64,000 bases of DNA from NCBI GenBank assembly GCA_039193455.1, contig JBCCWO010000013.1, positions 26,474 to 90,473 on the forward strand, given 5' to 3'. The translations under genes and the position numbers were made by a program. The stretch comes from JBCBGF01 sp039193455 (GTDB lineage Bacteria > Pseudomonadota > Alphaproteobacteria > Rhodobacterales > Rhodobacteraceae). A model generated the notes under the pieces. That model saw only the letters and a list, made by a program, of their open reading frames with translations. It was not told the origin of the DNA and did not search any database. Shown here piece by piece: positions 50,581 to 58,018 of this stretch (its first letter is position 1; every line of letters starts with the position of its first letter).

Positions 50581-51122
50581 CACACGTCTCCTGTGGCCAC
50601 CAGGCGGCATCCCTCGAAGACCGAGTATTGCGCGCCCAGAAATTCGCTTAGTTTTTCAAGGATGCTGGCAAGCTCGGCATCCATATCCTCGTCGCCAAGC
50701 CGCGCGGGGGAGATCACGCTCAGCCGCTGGCTCAGCCCCTCCGCCTGCCCGGAAAGGTATACGCGGAACCGATCGAGCGGGCCAAGGATCGACGCCTTAG
50801 CCAGGCTCGATTCCAGCCCGTTCAAGAGCGGCACCACCTGCACCTGGATCGCGACCAGTTCTTGCGGGTGCATCACGCTCACCCGCGGCGGCCACCCCTC
50901 ATCCAGACCGATCCCCGGCGTGAGCGCCCGCAACGCCCCGTCAAGATCCACCGCCGCATCGAAATTCTCAAAGCAGATATCAAGCTTCTTCTCAAGCAAC
51001 CGCGTCTCCGACGCCTCCACAAACGCCACCCGCGCATACCAGGCCTGCACAGCCACAAAGAGCGCTGCCACGAGTGTGGAAACGGCAAGAAGGAGGTTGG
51101 AGGGGGCGCGGGCGGTGGTCAT
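50580..51122 (-). CDS. Membrane-anchored hypothetical protein between DUF2442 gene and nuoE
   Basis: A 180-residue protein with one N-terminal membrane helix (about residues 9-30) and a helical soluble part likely in the periplasm or cytoplasm (LLEKKLDICFENFDAAVDLDGAL; LSGQAEGLSQRLSVISP). I do not recognise the family. The stop overlaps the nuoE start (ATGA). It begins 9 bp after the DUF2442 gene. Confidence 0.7.
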   Translation of the reverse strand: MTTARAPSNLLLAVSTLVAALFVAVQAWYARVAFVEASETRLLEKKLDICFENFDAAVDLDGALRALTPGIGLDEGWPPRVSVMHPQELVAIQVQVVPLLNGLESSLAKASILGPLDRFRVYLSGQAEGLSQRLSVISPARLGDEDMDAELASILEKLSEFLGAQYSVFEGCRLVATGDV

Positions 51123-51131
51123 GGGCGCAGG

Positions 51132-51407
51132 TCAGGCGGGTTGTCTTGTCGGGCTATCGTGCTGCTCGTCGCTTAGCGCGCGCAAAGCCTCCGCACTGAA
51201 GTCTGCGCCGTTCGCCCATTCCACACCGCCACCGCCTTCCACAAGCGCGACATCGCGAAAGACCTCAGGTGCGTTCAGCAATCGCAGCAGCGGATGCTTG
51301 GTCAGCCACCCGGACACGTCGACATCCCGCGTGACCCCATCCTCCCAACTGAGCGTCAGGATACCAGGACCGGCGACCTTCACGTCTGTAAGGTTCGTGA
51401 GGCTCAT
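51132..51407 (-). CDS. DUF2442 family protein
   Basis: A 91-residue protein of the DUF2442 family: LTLSWEDGVTRDVDVSGWL and VEWANGADFSAEALRAL are typical. DUF2442 genes usually sit beside DUF4160 genes, as here, and the pair has been proposed to act as a toxin-antitoxin-like or regulatory module; function is not established. ATG 51407 overlaps the DUF4160 stop (ATGA); a longer frame to 51425 is less likely. Confidence 0.88.
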   Translation of the reverse strand: MSLTNLTDVKVAGPGILTLSWEDGVTRDVDVSGWLTKHPLLRLLNAPEVFRDVALVEGGGGVEWANGADFSAEALRALSDEQHDSPTRQPA

Positions 51408-51631
51408 GGATTGAATTCCTCCCAAAGCGCCAAGAGGTTCTCTTCTTGGTCGCGTGCCCAGTCCCGCGCTTCCCGCTCGGCCCGCGCATCGACATTACCG
51501 GCCAGCACATCGAGCGTGCGAATGGCCATAAGCGCGCGACCCTGCGGCGTATCTATATGAAAATGCGGCGGATTGTGATCGTAAAAGTACATCCTGATCA
51601 CACAGTACTGCAATCGGGCAATAATGGGCAT
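51404..51631 (-). CDS. DUF4160 family protein
   Basis: A 75-residue protein with the DUF4160 signature MYFYDHNPPHFH (a conserved His-Pro-Pro-His-Phe-His core) and an Ala/Glu-rich helix AEREARDWARDQEENLLALWEEF. ATG 51631 begins MPIIARLQYCVIRMYF. It is coupled to DUF2442 by ATGA. The two are normally found as free-standing mobile pairs; finding them inside a respiratory operon is unusual. There is a 75-bp gap to the upstream lipoprotein gene. Confidence 0.88.
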   Translation of the reverse strand: MPIIARLQYCVIRMYFYDHNPPHFHIDTPQGRALMAIRTLDVLAGNVDARAEREARDWARDQEENLLALWEEFNP

Positions 51632-51706
51632 ATCACCGAGCAATCCCTCCGATCACTACATCCATCATCCCAACGACCGCCAACCTTTGCCCGCCTGCAT
51701 CACCGG

Positions 51707-52087
51707 TCATTGGATGATCTCATCGTTGAAGACGTCCGGACCAAGGGCAAAGTCGGGATCGACCGCACGGCAGGCCGCATTCTGCATTGATGCCGTGCTG
51801 CGCGCGTTGATACAGCACAGGGCCTTTTCCCCAGTGCTTTGATTCTTCAACAGAATAAAGCCCCCCGCGTCCACGAACCCTGTCTGCGGTTCGCATTCGT
51901 AGGTATCGCGCACATAGGCGCGCCCAAGCTCGGCGAAACCCGCGGCCAAAAGCTGTGACTGCGGGATCGCCGGGGTGCCATCAACGAATTCGCTTGATGC
52001 TGTCACAGGGGCGTTGGGGTCCACGTTCGTCTCCGCACAACCGACCGCCAACGCCAACAGCGCCAGCGCGACAAAAGGCATTTTCAT
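51707..52087 (-). CDS. Lipoprotein downstream of nuoD
   Basis: A 126-residue lipoprotein with signal MKMPFVALALLALAVGC (lipobox AVGC). The mature part has several Cys, including the pair CC in KALCCINARST and one in NAACRAVD, hence likely disulfides. It overlaps nuoD by 4 bp (ATGA). I do not recognise it, though its NAACRAVDPDF end recalls the Cys-rich end of the lipoprotein at 43182-43565. Confidence 0.75.
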   Translation of the reverse strand: MKMPFVALALLALAVGCAETNVDPNAPVTASSEFVDGTPAIPQSQLLAAGFAELGRAYVRDTYECEPQTGFVDAGGFILLKNQSTGEKALCCINARSTASMQNAACRAVDPDFALGPDVFNDEIIQ

Positions 52088-53304
52088 CTATCAATCTCTC
52101 CAAAAACAACGTCCATCGTTCCAATAATCGCTGCCACATCGGCGAGCTGGTGCCCGCCTGCGACGTAATCCATTGCCTGCAAATGTAAAAATCCCGGCGC
52201 GCGCAGTTTGGCGCGGTAGGGGCGGTTGGTGCCGTCGGCCACCAGATAGACCCCGAACTCGCCCTTGGGGGCCTCGACCGCGGCGTAGACCTCGCCTGCG
52301 GGCACGTGGAACCCTTCGGTGTAAAGCTTGAAGTGGTGGATCAGCGCCTCCATCGAGGTCTTCATCTCACCGCGCGGCGGCGGCGTGATCTTGCCGCGGG
52401 CCAGCACATCGCCCTGGCCCTCGGGCGCACGCAGCTTGTCGCAGGCCTGCTTGATGATCTTCAGGCTCTCGCGCATCTCCTGCATCCGCACGAGGTAGCG
52501 GTCATAGCAGTCGCCGTTCTTGCCCACCGGGATCAGGAAATCGAACTCGTCGTAGCATTCATAGGGCTGCGCGCGCCGCAGATCCCAGGCGAGGCCCGAG
52601 CCGCGCACCATCACGCCCGAGAAGCCCCAGTTCTGGATATCCTCTTCGGTGACGATCCCGATATCGGCGTTGCGCTGCTTGAAAATCCGGTTCTCGGTGA
52701 GCAGCCCGTCAATGTCTTCGAGCACCTTGGGGAATTCGTCCGCCCAGGTATCGATATCGTCGATCAGCTCGGGCGGCAGGTCCTGATGCACGCCGCCGGG
52801 CCGGAAATAAGCCGCGTGCAGGCGGGCCCCGCAGGCGCGTTCGTAGAAGATCATGAGCTTTTCACGCTCTTCAAAGCCCCAGAGCGGCGGGGTCAGCGCG
52901 CCCACATCCATCGCCTGCGTGGTCACGTTCAGAAGGTGATTCAGGATGCGCCCGATCTCGGAATAGAGCACCCGGATCAGCGAGGCGCGGCGCGGCACCT
53001 CGACACCGGTCAACCGTTCGATGGCCAGACACCAGGCGTGCTCCTGGTTCATCGGCGCCACGTAATCGAGCCGGTCGAAATAGGGCAGGTTCTGAAGGTA
53101 GGTGCGGCTTTCCATCAGCTTTTCAGTGCCGCGGTGGAGCAGCCCGATATGCGGGTCGCACCGCTCCACGATCTCGCCATCCAGCTCCAGCACCAGCCGG
53201 AGCACGCCATGCGCCGCCGGGTGCTGGGGCCCGAAGTTGATGTTGAAGTTCCGGATCTTCTGTTCGCCGGTGAGCGCGTCTTCGAAATTCGAGCCGTCCA
53301 TCAT
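52084..53304 (-). CDS. nuoD: NADH-quinone oxidoreductase subunit D
   Basis: NuoD (49-kDa subunit) forms the quinone-binding cavity with NuoB. The 406-residue product has FNINFGPQHPAAHGVLRLVLELDGE with the quinone-site His, RGTEKLME and the C-terminal end VAAIIGTMDVVFGEIDR. It is a stand-alone NuoD, not fused to NuoC. It begins one base after the stop of the sulfotransferase gene. Confidence 0.98.
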   Translation of the reverse strand: MMDGSNFEDALTGEQKIRNFNINFGPQHPAAHGVLRLVLELDGEIVERCDPHIGLLHRGTEKLMESRTYLQNLPYFDRLDYVAPMNQEHAWCLAIERLTGVEVPRRASLIRVLYSEIGRILNHLLNVTTQAMDVGALTPPLWGFEEREKLMIFYERACGARLHAAYFRPGGVHQDLPPELIDDIDTWADEFPKVLEDIDGLLTENRIFKQRNADIGIVTEEDIQNWGFSGVMVRGSGLAWDLRRAQPYECYDEFDFLIPVGKNGDCYDRYLVRMQEMRESLKIIKQACDKLRAPEGQGDVLARGKITPPPRGEMKTSMEALIHHFKLYTEGFHVPAGEVYAAVEAPKGEFGVYLVADGTNRPYRAKLRAPGFLHLQAMDYVAGGHQLADVAAIIGTMDVVFGEIDR

Positions 53305-53305
53305 C

Positions 53306-54181
53306 TCACACCTCTACAGAGTTCATCATCCAGCGCGCGGGCACCGGCCCGTGATGCGCGCTGACATAGTCATATTGATCGGCCAGCCAGTCCCGCGCCG
53401 CCCGCCGTTGTTCGGGGCGCATGTCCAGCGGTTGGCCGCCATGCACCACCGCCACGGGCGCCGCGGCCCGTGCAATGCCAAGGAAATCGCACAGCCGTGC
53501 ATAGCCCGGACCCTCGAACAGGTCCTCGTAGAACGCCGTGAACAGCCGCGCGGGGTCCACCGCCGCGGTCAGCCGTTCCAGCGCACCGCGATAGTCCGAG
53601 CGCATAACGATCTGGCGCTCCTCACCGCGCAGGGTGCGCTTGAGGATGCGCTCTGCCCGGTCGCGACTGATCGCGCCATCTTCAGAGCGGCGCACGGCCA
53701 TCATACGCACATGGCTCCACAGCCGCTCAACCGGGTCGCGCATCAGATAGACAAACCGCACGTCCGCCGCCATCCGCGCCATCGCGCGCAACCGTTCAAC
53801 CGGCAGCAGCCCATAGGCGGGTGTGGCGTCGCCAACGACCTGCGCGCGCCCCCGCCCGCGTGCCAGATAGGCAAGATAACCCGCGACATCCTCTTGCCCG
53901 CGCTGCAAGAGCGCGAGGTACGCGTCATGATCGGCAATCGGCCCGTTCAGGCGTCGACGCTTGAGAAAATTTGCCGCCGCCGCCCGCGCCTTCAGCTTGT
54001 CGCGCTGCGCCGCCACCTCGTCGGCGCGCTTGTCCAGCTTGCCGCTGTCCACCGCGTCGAAATAGTGCAGTTCTTTGATCGCGCGAAAATGCACGTCCGC
54101 GTGCCCGGCCAGCGCGCGATGCAGCCAGCTTGTGCCCGCTTTCGTCGCCCCAACACACAACATGACCCGCGGCTCGGCCAT
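53306..54181 (-). CDS. Sulfotransferase family protein inside nuo operon
   Basis: A 291-residue PAPS-dependent sulfotransferase-like protein. The 5'-phosphosulfate-binding loop is GATKAGTSWLHRAL (residues 11-24), and the 3'-phosphate region is RFVYLMRDPVERLWSHVRM. Both are intact, so it is likely active; the acceptor (glycan, lipid or exopolysaccharide) is unknown. It sits between nuoC and nuoD with gaps of only 3 and 1 bp, so it must be on the nuo message. No functional link to complex I is known to me. Confidence 0.9.
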   Translation of the reverse strand: MAEPRVMLCVGATKAGTSWLHRALAGHADVHFRAIKELHYFDAVDSGKLDKRADEVAAQRDKLKARAAAANFLKRRRLNGPIADHDAYLALLQRGQEDVAGYLAYLARGRGRAQVVGDATPAYGLLPVERLRAMARMAADVRFVYLMRDPVERLWSHVRMMAVRRSEDGAISRDRAERILKRTLRGEERQIVMRSDYRGALERLTAAVDPARLFTAFYEDLFEGPGYARLCDFLGIARAAAPVAVVHGGQPLDMRPEQRRAARDWLADQYDYVSAHHGPVPARWMMNSVEV

Positions 54182-54184
54182 GGG

Positions 54185-54796
54185 CTACCCCTTGGCCTCT
54201 TCCGGTTTCTCGTCACCGGGCAGGATGTACTCGGCCCCTTCCCAGGGGCTCATGAAGTCAAACTGGCGGTATTCCTGCACAAGGTTCACCGGCTCATAGA
54301 CCACGCGTTTCTGCGCCTCGTCATAGCGCACCTCGGTGTAGCCGGTGGTGGGGAAGTCCTTGCGCAGCGGATAGCCGCGGAACCCGTAATCGGTGAGGAT
54401 CCGCCGCAGATCGGGATGGCCGGTAAAGAGGATGCCGAACATGTCGAACACCTCGCGCTCGAACCAGTTGGCCGAGGGGTGCACATCGACGATCGAGGCC
54501 ACCATATCCTCTTCTCGCACGGCGAGCTTCAGGCGGATGCGGTGGTTCTGGTACATGCTCAGAAAGTGGTAGACTACGTCAAACCGCGCTTCCCGCTCGG
54601 GATGGTCGACGGCGGTGATGTCGATCAGGGTCGAGAACTGACAGTTTCGGTCTTTGCGCAGGAAACCCACAAAGCTTGCCAGCGACGACAGCGTGACCTG
54701 CATGGTCAACTCATCGTTCGCAATAGCCCAGCTGACCACGCAATCGGGCCGCTTGGCTTCGATATGTTCGGCCAGTTCGCGCAAGGCTTCAGTCAT
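54185..54796 (-). CDS. nuoC: NADH-quinone oxidoreductase subunit C
   Basis: NuoC (30-kDa subunit) is a structural part of the connecting module. The 203-residue product has VHPSANWFEREVFDMFGILF and HPDLRRILTDYGFRGYPLRKDFP, both signature segments. It overlaps the DUF2158 gene upstream by 8 bp and is separate from NuoD. Confidence 0.98.
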   Translation of the reverse strand: MTEALRELAEHIEAKRPDCVVSWAIANDELTMQVTLSSLASFVGFLRKDRNCQFSTLIDITAVDHPEREARFDVVYHFLSMYQNHRIRLKLAVREEDMVASIVDVHPSANWFEREVFDMFGILFTGHPDLRRILTDYGFRGYPLRKDFPTTGYTEVRYDEAQKRVVYEPVNLVQEYRQFDFMSPWEGAEYILPGDEKPEEAKG

Positions 54797-54992
54797 GGGG
54801 CACCACTTTCAGGGCGGGCAGCGGGATCGAGATCACCCGCACGTCGCCAATCACACCGGTCTGGGGCGGCTCGTACCAGAAACACTCGGCCAGGGTCTGG
54901 CCCTCAGCCCCGTCAAAAACCCGGGCCACGGTCATCTGCGCGCCGCCGGTGACCAGCGTGACGACCGCCCCCTCTGCAATATCGCCGACCAT
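54789..54992 (-). CDS. DUF2158 (YodC-like) small protein
   Basis: A 67-residue protein of DUF2158 type: GDIAEGAVVTLVTGGAQMTVARV (the GxxVxLxSGGPxMTV pattern), then CFWYEPPQTG in place of the usual CxWF. Small beta-barrel-like fold; function unknown. It starts 8 bp after nuoB and overlaps nuoC by 8 bp. Confidence 0.85.
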   Translation of the reverse strand: MVGDIAEGAVVTLVTGGAQMTVARVFDGAEGQTLAECFWYEPPQTGVIGDVRVISIPLPALKVVPHD

Positions 54993-55000
54993 CGCCGCAT

Positions 55001-55525
55001 CTACCGGACGATTGTGCCGGTCCGCCGGATCCGGCGCTGCAGTTGCAGGATGCCGTACAGCAGCGCCTCTGCCGTCGGCGGGCAGCCGGGCACATAGATA
55101 TCCACTGGCACGATCCGGTCGCAGCCGCGCACGACGGAATAGCTGTAGTGATAGTAGCCGCCGCCATTGGCGCAGGATCCCATCGAGATCACATAGCGCG
55201 GCTCGGGCATCTGGTCGTAGACCTTGCGCAGCGCCGGCGCCATCTTGTTGGTCAGCGTCCCGGCCACGATCATCAGGTCCGATTGCCGGGGCGAGGCGCG
55301 CGGCGCCGTCCCGAACCGCTCCAGATCATAGCGCGGCATCGAGGTGTGCATCATCTCGACCGCACAGCAGGCCAGCCCGAAGGTCATCCAATGCAGGCTG
55401 CCGGTGCGCGCCCAGTTGATGATGTCCTCGGTCGAGGTAACCAGAAAGCCCTTGTCCTGAAGCTCGCGGTTCAGTTCCTGGGTCGCAACCTCACGGTCGG
55501 GCCCGGCGGTGGCGGCTATTCCCAT
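55001..55525 (-). CDS. nuoB: NADH-quinone oxidoreductase subunit B
   Basis: NuoB holds cluster N2, the last electron donor to quinone. The tandem Cys in FGLACCAVEMM, then GSCANGGG and VPGCPPTAEALL, supply its ligands. I choose ATG 55525 (174 residues), which has AAGGGGG upstream; an earlier in-frame start at 55546 adds seven residues. It overlaps nuoA by 10 bp. Confidence 0.97.
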   Translation of the reverse strand: MGIAATAGPDREVATQELNRELQDKGFLVTSTEDIINWARTGSLHWMTFGLACCAVEMMHTSMPRYDLERFGTAPRASPRQSDLMIVAGTLTNKMAPALRKVYDQMPEPRYVISMGSCANGGGYYHYSYSVVRGCDRIVPVDIYVPGCPPTAEALLYGILQLQRRIRRTGTIVR

Positions 55526-55881
55526 TCCAGCGCCCCCTTCTTCCATTCATAGGCAAAGCCCACGGTCAGAACGGCAAGGAAAATCATCATCGACCAGAAG
55601 GCCAGATCGGTCATCCCGCCAAAGGCCACGGCCCAGGGGAACAGGAACGCGATCTCAAGATCGAAGATGATGAACAGGATCGAGACGAGGTAAAACCGCA
55701 CGTCGAACTTCATCCGCGCATCGTCAAAGGCATTAAACCCGCATTCGTAGGCGGACACCTTTTCAGGGTCGGGATTGCGCACGGCAACGACCGCGGCCGC
55801 AAGGATCAGGACCAGCCCCAGCCCGATGGCCAGCGCCAGAAAGATCAGGATCGGGGTGTATTCCCGAAGGAGGTCTTCCAC
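55516..55881 (-). CDS. nuoA: NADH-quinone oxidoreductase subunit A
   Basis: NuoA is a three-helix membrane subunit; its long loop (YECGFNAFDDARMKFDVRFYLV) borders the quinone site, with the conserved Cys. The 121-residue product starts at GTG 55881 with AAAGGAG 7 nt before it. This is the first gene of the operon and follows a 166-bp non-coding region that holds a candidate promoter. Confidence 0.97.
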   Translation of the reverse strand: MEDLLREYTPILIFLALAIGLGLVLILAAAVVAVRNPDPEKVSAYECGFNAFDDARMKFDVRFYLVSILFIIFDLEIAFLFPWAVAFGGMTDLAFWSMMIFLAVLTVGFAYEWKKGALEWE

Positions 55882-55935
55882 GATTGGCTCCTTTCAGCGG
55901 ACAGCCTGCACCACCCACCGCGTTTGGCTGCCCAA

Positions 55936-55964
55936 CAGGTAATCGGGCGCTGCAAGACGGTCAA
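55936..55964 (-). promoter_or_regulatory. Candidate nuo operon promoter
   Basis: On the minus strand, TTGACC (55964-55959) and TACCTG (55941-55936) are 17 bp apart and would give a leader of about 50 nt before nuoA. The -10 match is modest. Further upstream, GTGATCAC (56024-56031) is an 8-bp palindrome with partly symmetric flanks and may be a regulator site. The gap after the leucine operon makes a promoter here necessary or at least likely. Confidence 0.35.
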
Positions 55965-56047
55965 TGCACCGCCCCGCGGTTTTCGGCCACAACGCGCGGT
56001 TTGCGACGCATCTAGCGCGTTTTGTGATCACGAAGCGTTAAGGCGCC

Positions 56048-56425
56048 CTAGCCCAGCACCAGAACAAGCCCCGCGCCCAGCATGGCCAGCGTGATCGGGG
56101 CCCAAAGGCGGCGTTCGGCAGGCGACCGCGTCACCACGGCGCCAAGCGCGGCCAGGGCCGTCACCGCGAGGGTGGCCCAGATCGCCCAGCCGGGAGGCGT
56201 CCAGTCCAGCAGATCGCCCTGCGCGGCCATCACGACCGCCATGGCAAGATAGAGCGTCGATTGCACCGCGCTCCCGGCCCGTTGCGGCGCGGGCAGAATG
56301 CCGGGATGCTGCCCCCCGCCGGTCCACCGGCCCCAGGGCGCGCCCGCGGCAAGCGCTGTTTGAAACGCCGCCGACAGCCCGGCCAGGCCCACAAAAACCA
56401 GCGCAGGCAGCGCCGCCCCGCTCAT
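56048..56425 (-). CDS. Four-helix membrane protein, tandem paralogue A
   Basis: A 125-residue protein with four membrane helices and a conserved loop AGAPWGRWTGGGQHPGILP after the first helix, then LWAPITLAMLGAGLVLVLG at the end. It is clearly paralogous to the next gene upstream (56422-56805), which it overlaps by 4 bp. The family is unknown to me. It ends the leucine-catabolic transcript. The long frame to 57160 covering it upstream is spurious. Confidence 0.8.
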   Translation of the reverse strand: MSGAALPALVFVGLAGLSAAFQTALAAGAPWGRWTGGGQHPGILPAPQRAGSAVQSTLYLAMAVVMAAQGDLLDWTPPGWAIWATLAVTALAALGAVVTRSPAERRLWAPITLAMLGAGLVLVLG

Positions 56426-56805
56426 CCGCCCGCCGTCACGATCATCACGTAGCCCGCCAGCCCCACCTGGATCAGCATGATCGGCGCCCAGACCGCGCGT
56501 TCGCGCGCCGAGGGCGTGATCGTGTTCAGGATCAGCGACAGCACGCTCACCCCCAGCGCGACCCACCCGGTCCAGCGCGGCCACCCAAGCCCGGGAAACC
56601 CCGCCGCCGAGACAATCGCCAGCCCCTGGAACAGCACCACCGCGATGGACACCGCCGCAATGACCCGTCCCGATGCCGGCAAGGCCCCGTCGCTCTGGCC
56701 GCCCTGGGTCCAGGGCCCAAACGGCGCGCCTGCGATGAGCGCGACCTGAAAGAACGCGATGCCGAGGCAGACCAGTGCATAAAGATGCGCGATCTGCACG
56801 GTCAT
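56422..56805 (-). CDS. Four-helix membrane protein, tandem paralogue B
   Basis: A 127-residue membrane protein with the same plan as paralogue A: AGAPFGPWTQGGQSDGALP after helix 1, and ERAVWAPIMLIQVGLAGYVMIV at the end. The glycine/tryptophan loop is the best-conserved part and presumably functional. It is coupled to both neighbours by 4-bp overlaps. Function unknown. Confidence 0.8.
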   Translation of the reverse strand: MTVQIAHLYALVCLGIAFFQVALIAGAPFGPWTQGGQSDGALPASGRVIAAVSIAVVLFQGLAIVSAAGFPGLGWPRWTGWVALGVSVLSLILNTITPSARERAVWAPIMLIQVGLAGYVMIVTAGG

Positions 56806-57236
56806 GGCGCCACCGCCGCCTGCACGGCCACCCAGACATCGCGCGCCGCCTCCGGCGTGGTGTCGGCCATGATCGGGGCCGCAAGATCGCGGTAGCCCTG
56901 CGTCTCAAGCAGCTGCGGGGGCATGGGCCGGGCTGCGTCGTAGCCCGGCAAGACCCGCGTGAACGCTTCTCGGAAATCCCGCGCGGCGCCCGGCCCATCC
57001 GCCTGCCCCGCCCGCGCGATCCCGCGCTGCACATAAAGCGCCGCGGCTCTCCGATGCTCGGACGGAAGCGCACCCAGCGGGGCGGCAAGCCGTAACTGCG
57101 TGCTGCACAGGCGGTCTTTACGGGTCCAATCCTCGACCTCGCGCTTGCAGAGCGCGGCATAGGCGGCGGTCGTGGCGATATAAGCCCAAACGCTCAGGAA
57201 CAGCACGATAACAACGCCGTAGAGCACAGGCTTCAC
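56802..57236 (-). CDS. Membrane-anchored hypothetical protein in leucine operon
   Basis: A 144-residue protein with a single N-terminal anchor (about residues 4-28, KPVLYGVVIVLFLSVWAYIA) and a helical periplasmic part containing LCKREVEDW and RLCSTQLRLAAPLG, whose two Cys may pair. I do not recognise it. Both ends overlap neighbours by 4 bp. Its link to leucine breakdown is contextual only. Confidence 0.7.
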   Translation of the reverse strand: MKPVLYGVVIVLFLSVWAYIATTAAYAALCKREVEDWTRKDRLCSTQLRLAAPLGALPSEHRRAAALYVQRGIARAGQADGPGAARDFREAFTRVLPGYDAARPMPPQLLETQGYRDLAAPIMADTTPEAARDVWVAVQAAVAP

Positions 57237-58018
57237 CCCGTGGTCCAGTCCGGCGCGCGCTTGTCGAAGAACGCGGCAATCCCCTCCGCCGCCTCCGCGC
57301 TTTCCCAGCGCGCGACAAGCGCGGCAATGCTTGCATCGATCACCTGCGGGTCGATCCGCGCGCCCAGCGACCGGGCCAGCGCCTTGGCCTCGGCCACCGC
57401 GCCCGGCGCACAGGCAAGGTAGGGCGCGACCTCTGCCGCCACGGCGGCCTCCAGCTCCGCTGCCGGGACCGCCCGTGCCAGAACGCCCAGCGTCACAGCC
57501 TCGTCCGCGTCAAAAAGCCGGGCCGACATGAACACCCGCCGCGCCATCGCCACGCCCATTCGCGCGATCACATGGGGCCCGATGGTCGCCGGGATCAGGC
57601 CCAGCCGGGTCTCGGTCAGCCCGAACCGCGCGGTGTCCACGCCAATGGTCACATCGCACACACAGGCCATGCCCACGCCGCCGCCAAAGGCATTGCCCTG
57701 CACCTGCCCGATCAGCGGTTTAGGCAGGCTGTTCAGCGCCTCCAGCATCTCGGCCAGCTTGCGCGCCTCGGCGGCGCGGGTCGCGGCATCCGCCGCCATC
57801 TGGGCCCGCATCCAGCCCAGATCGCCGCCTGCGCAAAAGCTCTTGCCCTCGGCGGCCAGAACCACCACGCGCACCGCGTCATCCGCGCCAAGCGCCTGGG
57901 CCGCCGCCGTGATCTCGGCGATCATCTCGCCCGACAAGGCGTTATGTTTCTCAGCCCGCGCCAGCGTCAGCGTCGCCACGCCCCGCGCATCCGTTTCCAC
58001 CCGGATCGTCTCAGCCAT
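57233..58018 (-). CDS. liuC: Methylglutaconyl-CoA hydratase / enoyl-CoA hydratase
   Basis: A 261-residue crotonase-fold enzyme. The oxyanion-hole segment AEGKSFCAGGDLGWMR resembles the CAGADLKWM of LiuC/AUH, and the second is GNAFGGGVGM. In this operon it most likely hydrates 3-methylglutaconyl-CoA to HMG-CoA, between methylcrotonyl-CoA carboxylase and HMG-CoA lyase. It overlaps the HMG-CoA lyase gene by 8 bp. Confidence 0.92.
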   Translation of the reverse strand: MAETIRVETDARGVATLTLARAEKHNALSGEMIAEITAAAQALGADDAVRVVVLAAEGKSFCAGGDLGWMRAQMAADAATRAAEARKLAEMLEALNSLPKPLIGQVQGNAFGGGVGMACVCDVTIGVDTARFGLTETRLGLIPATIGPHVIARMGVAMARRVFMSARLFDADEAVTLGVLARAVPAAELEAAVAAEVAPYLACAPGAVAEAKALARSLGARIDPQVIDASIAALVARWESAEAAEGIAAFFDKRAPDWTTG

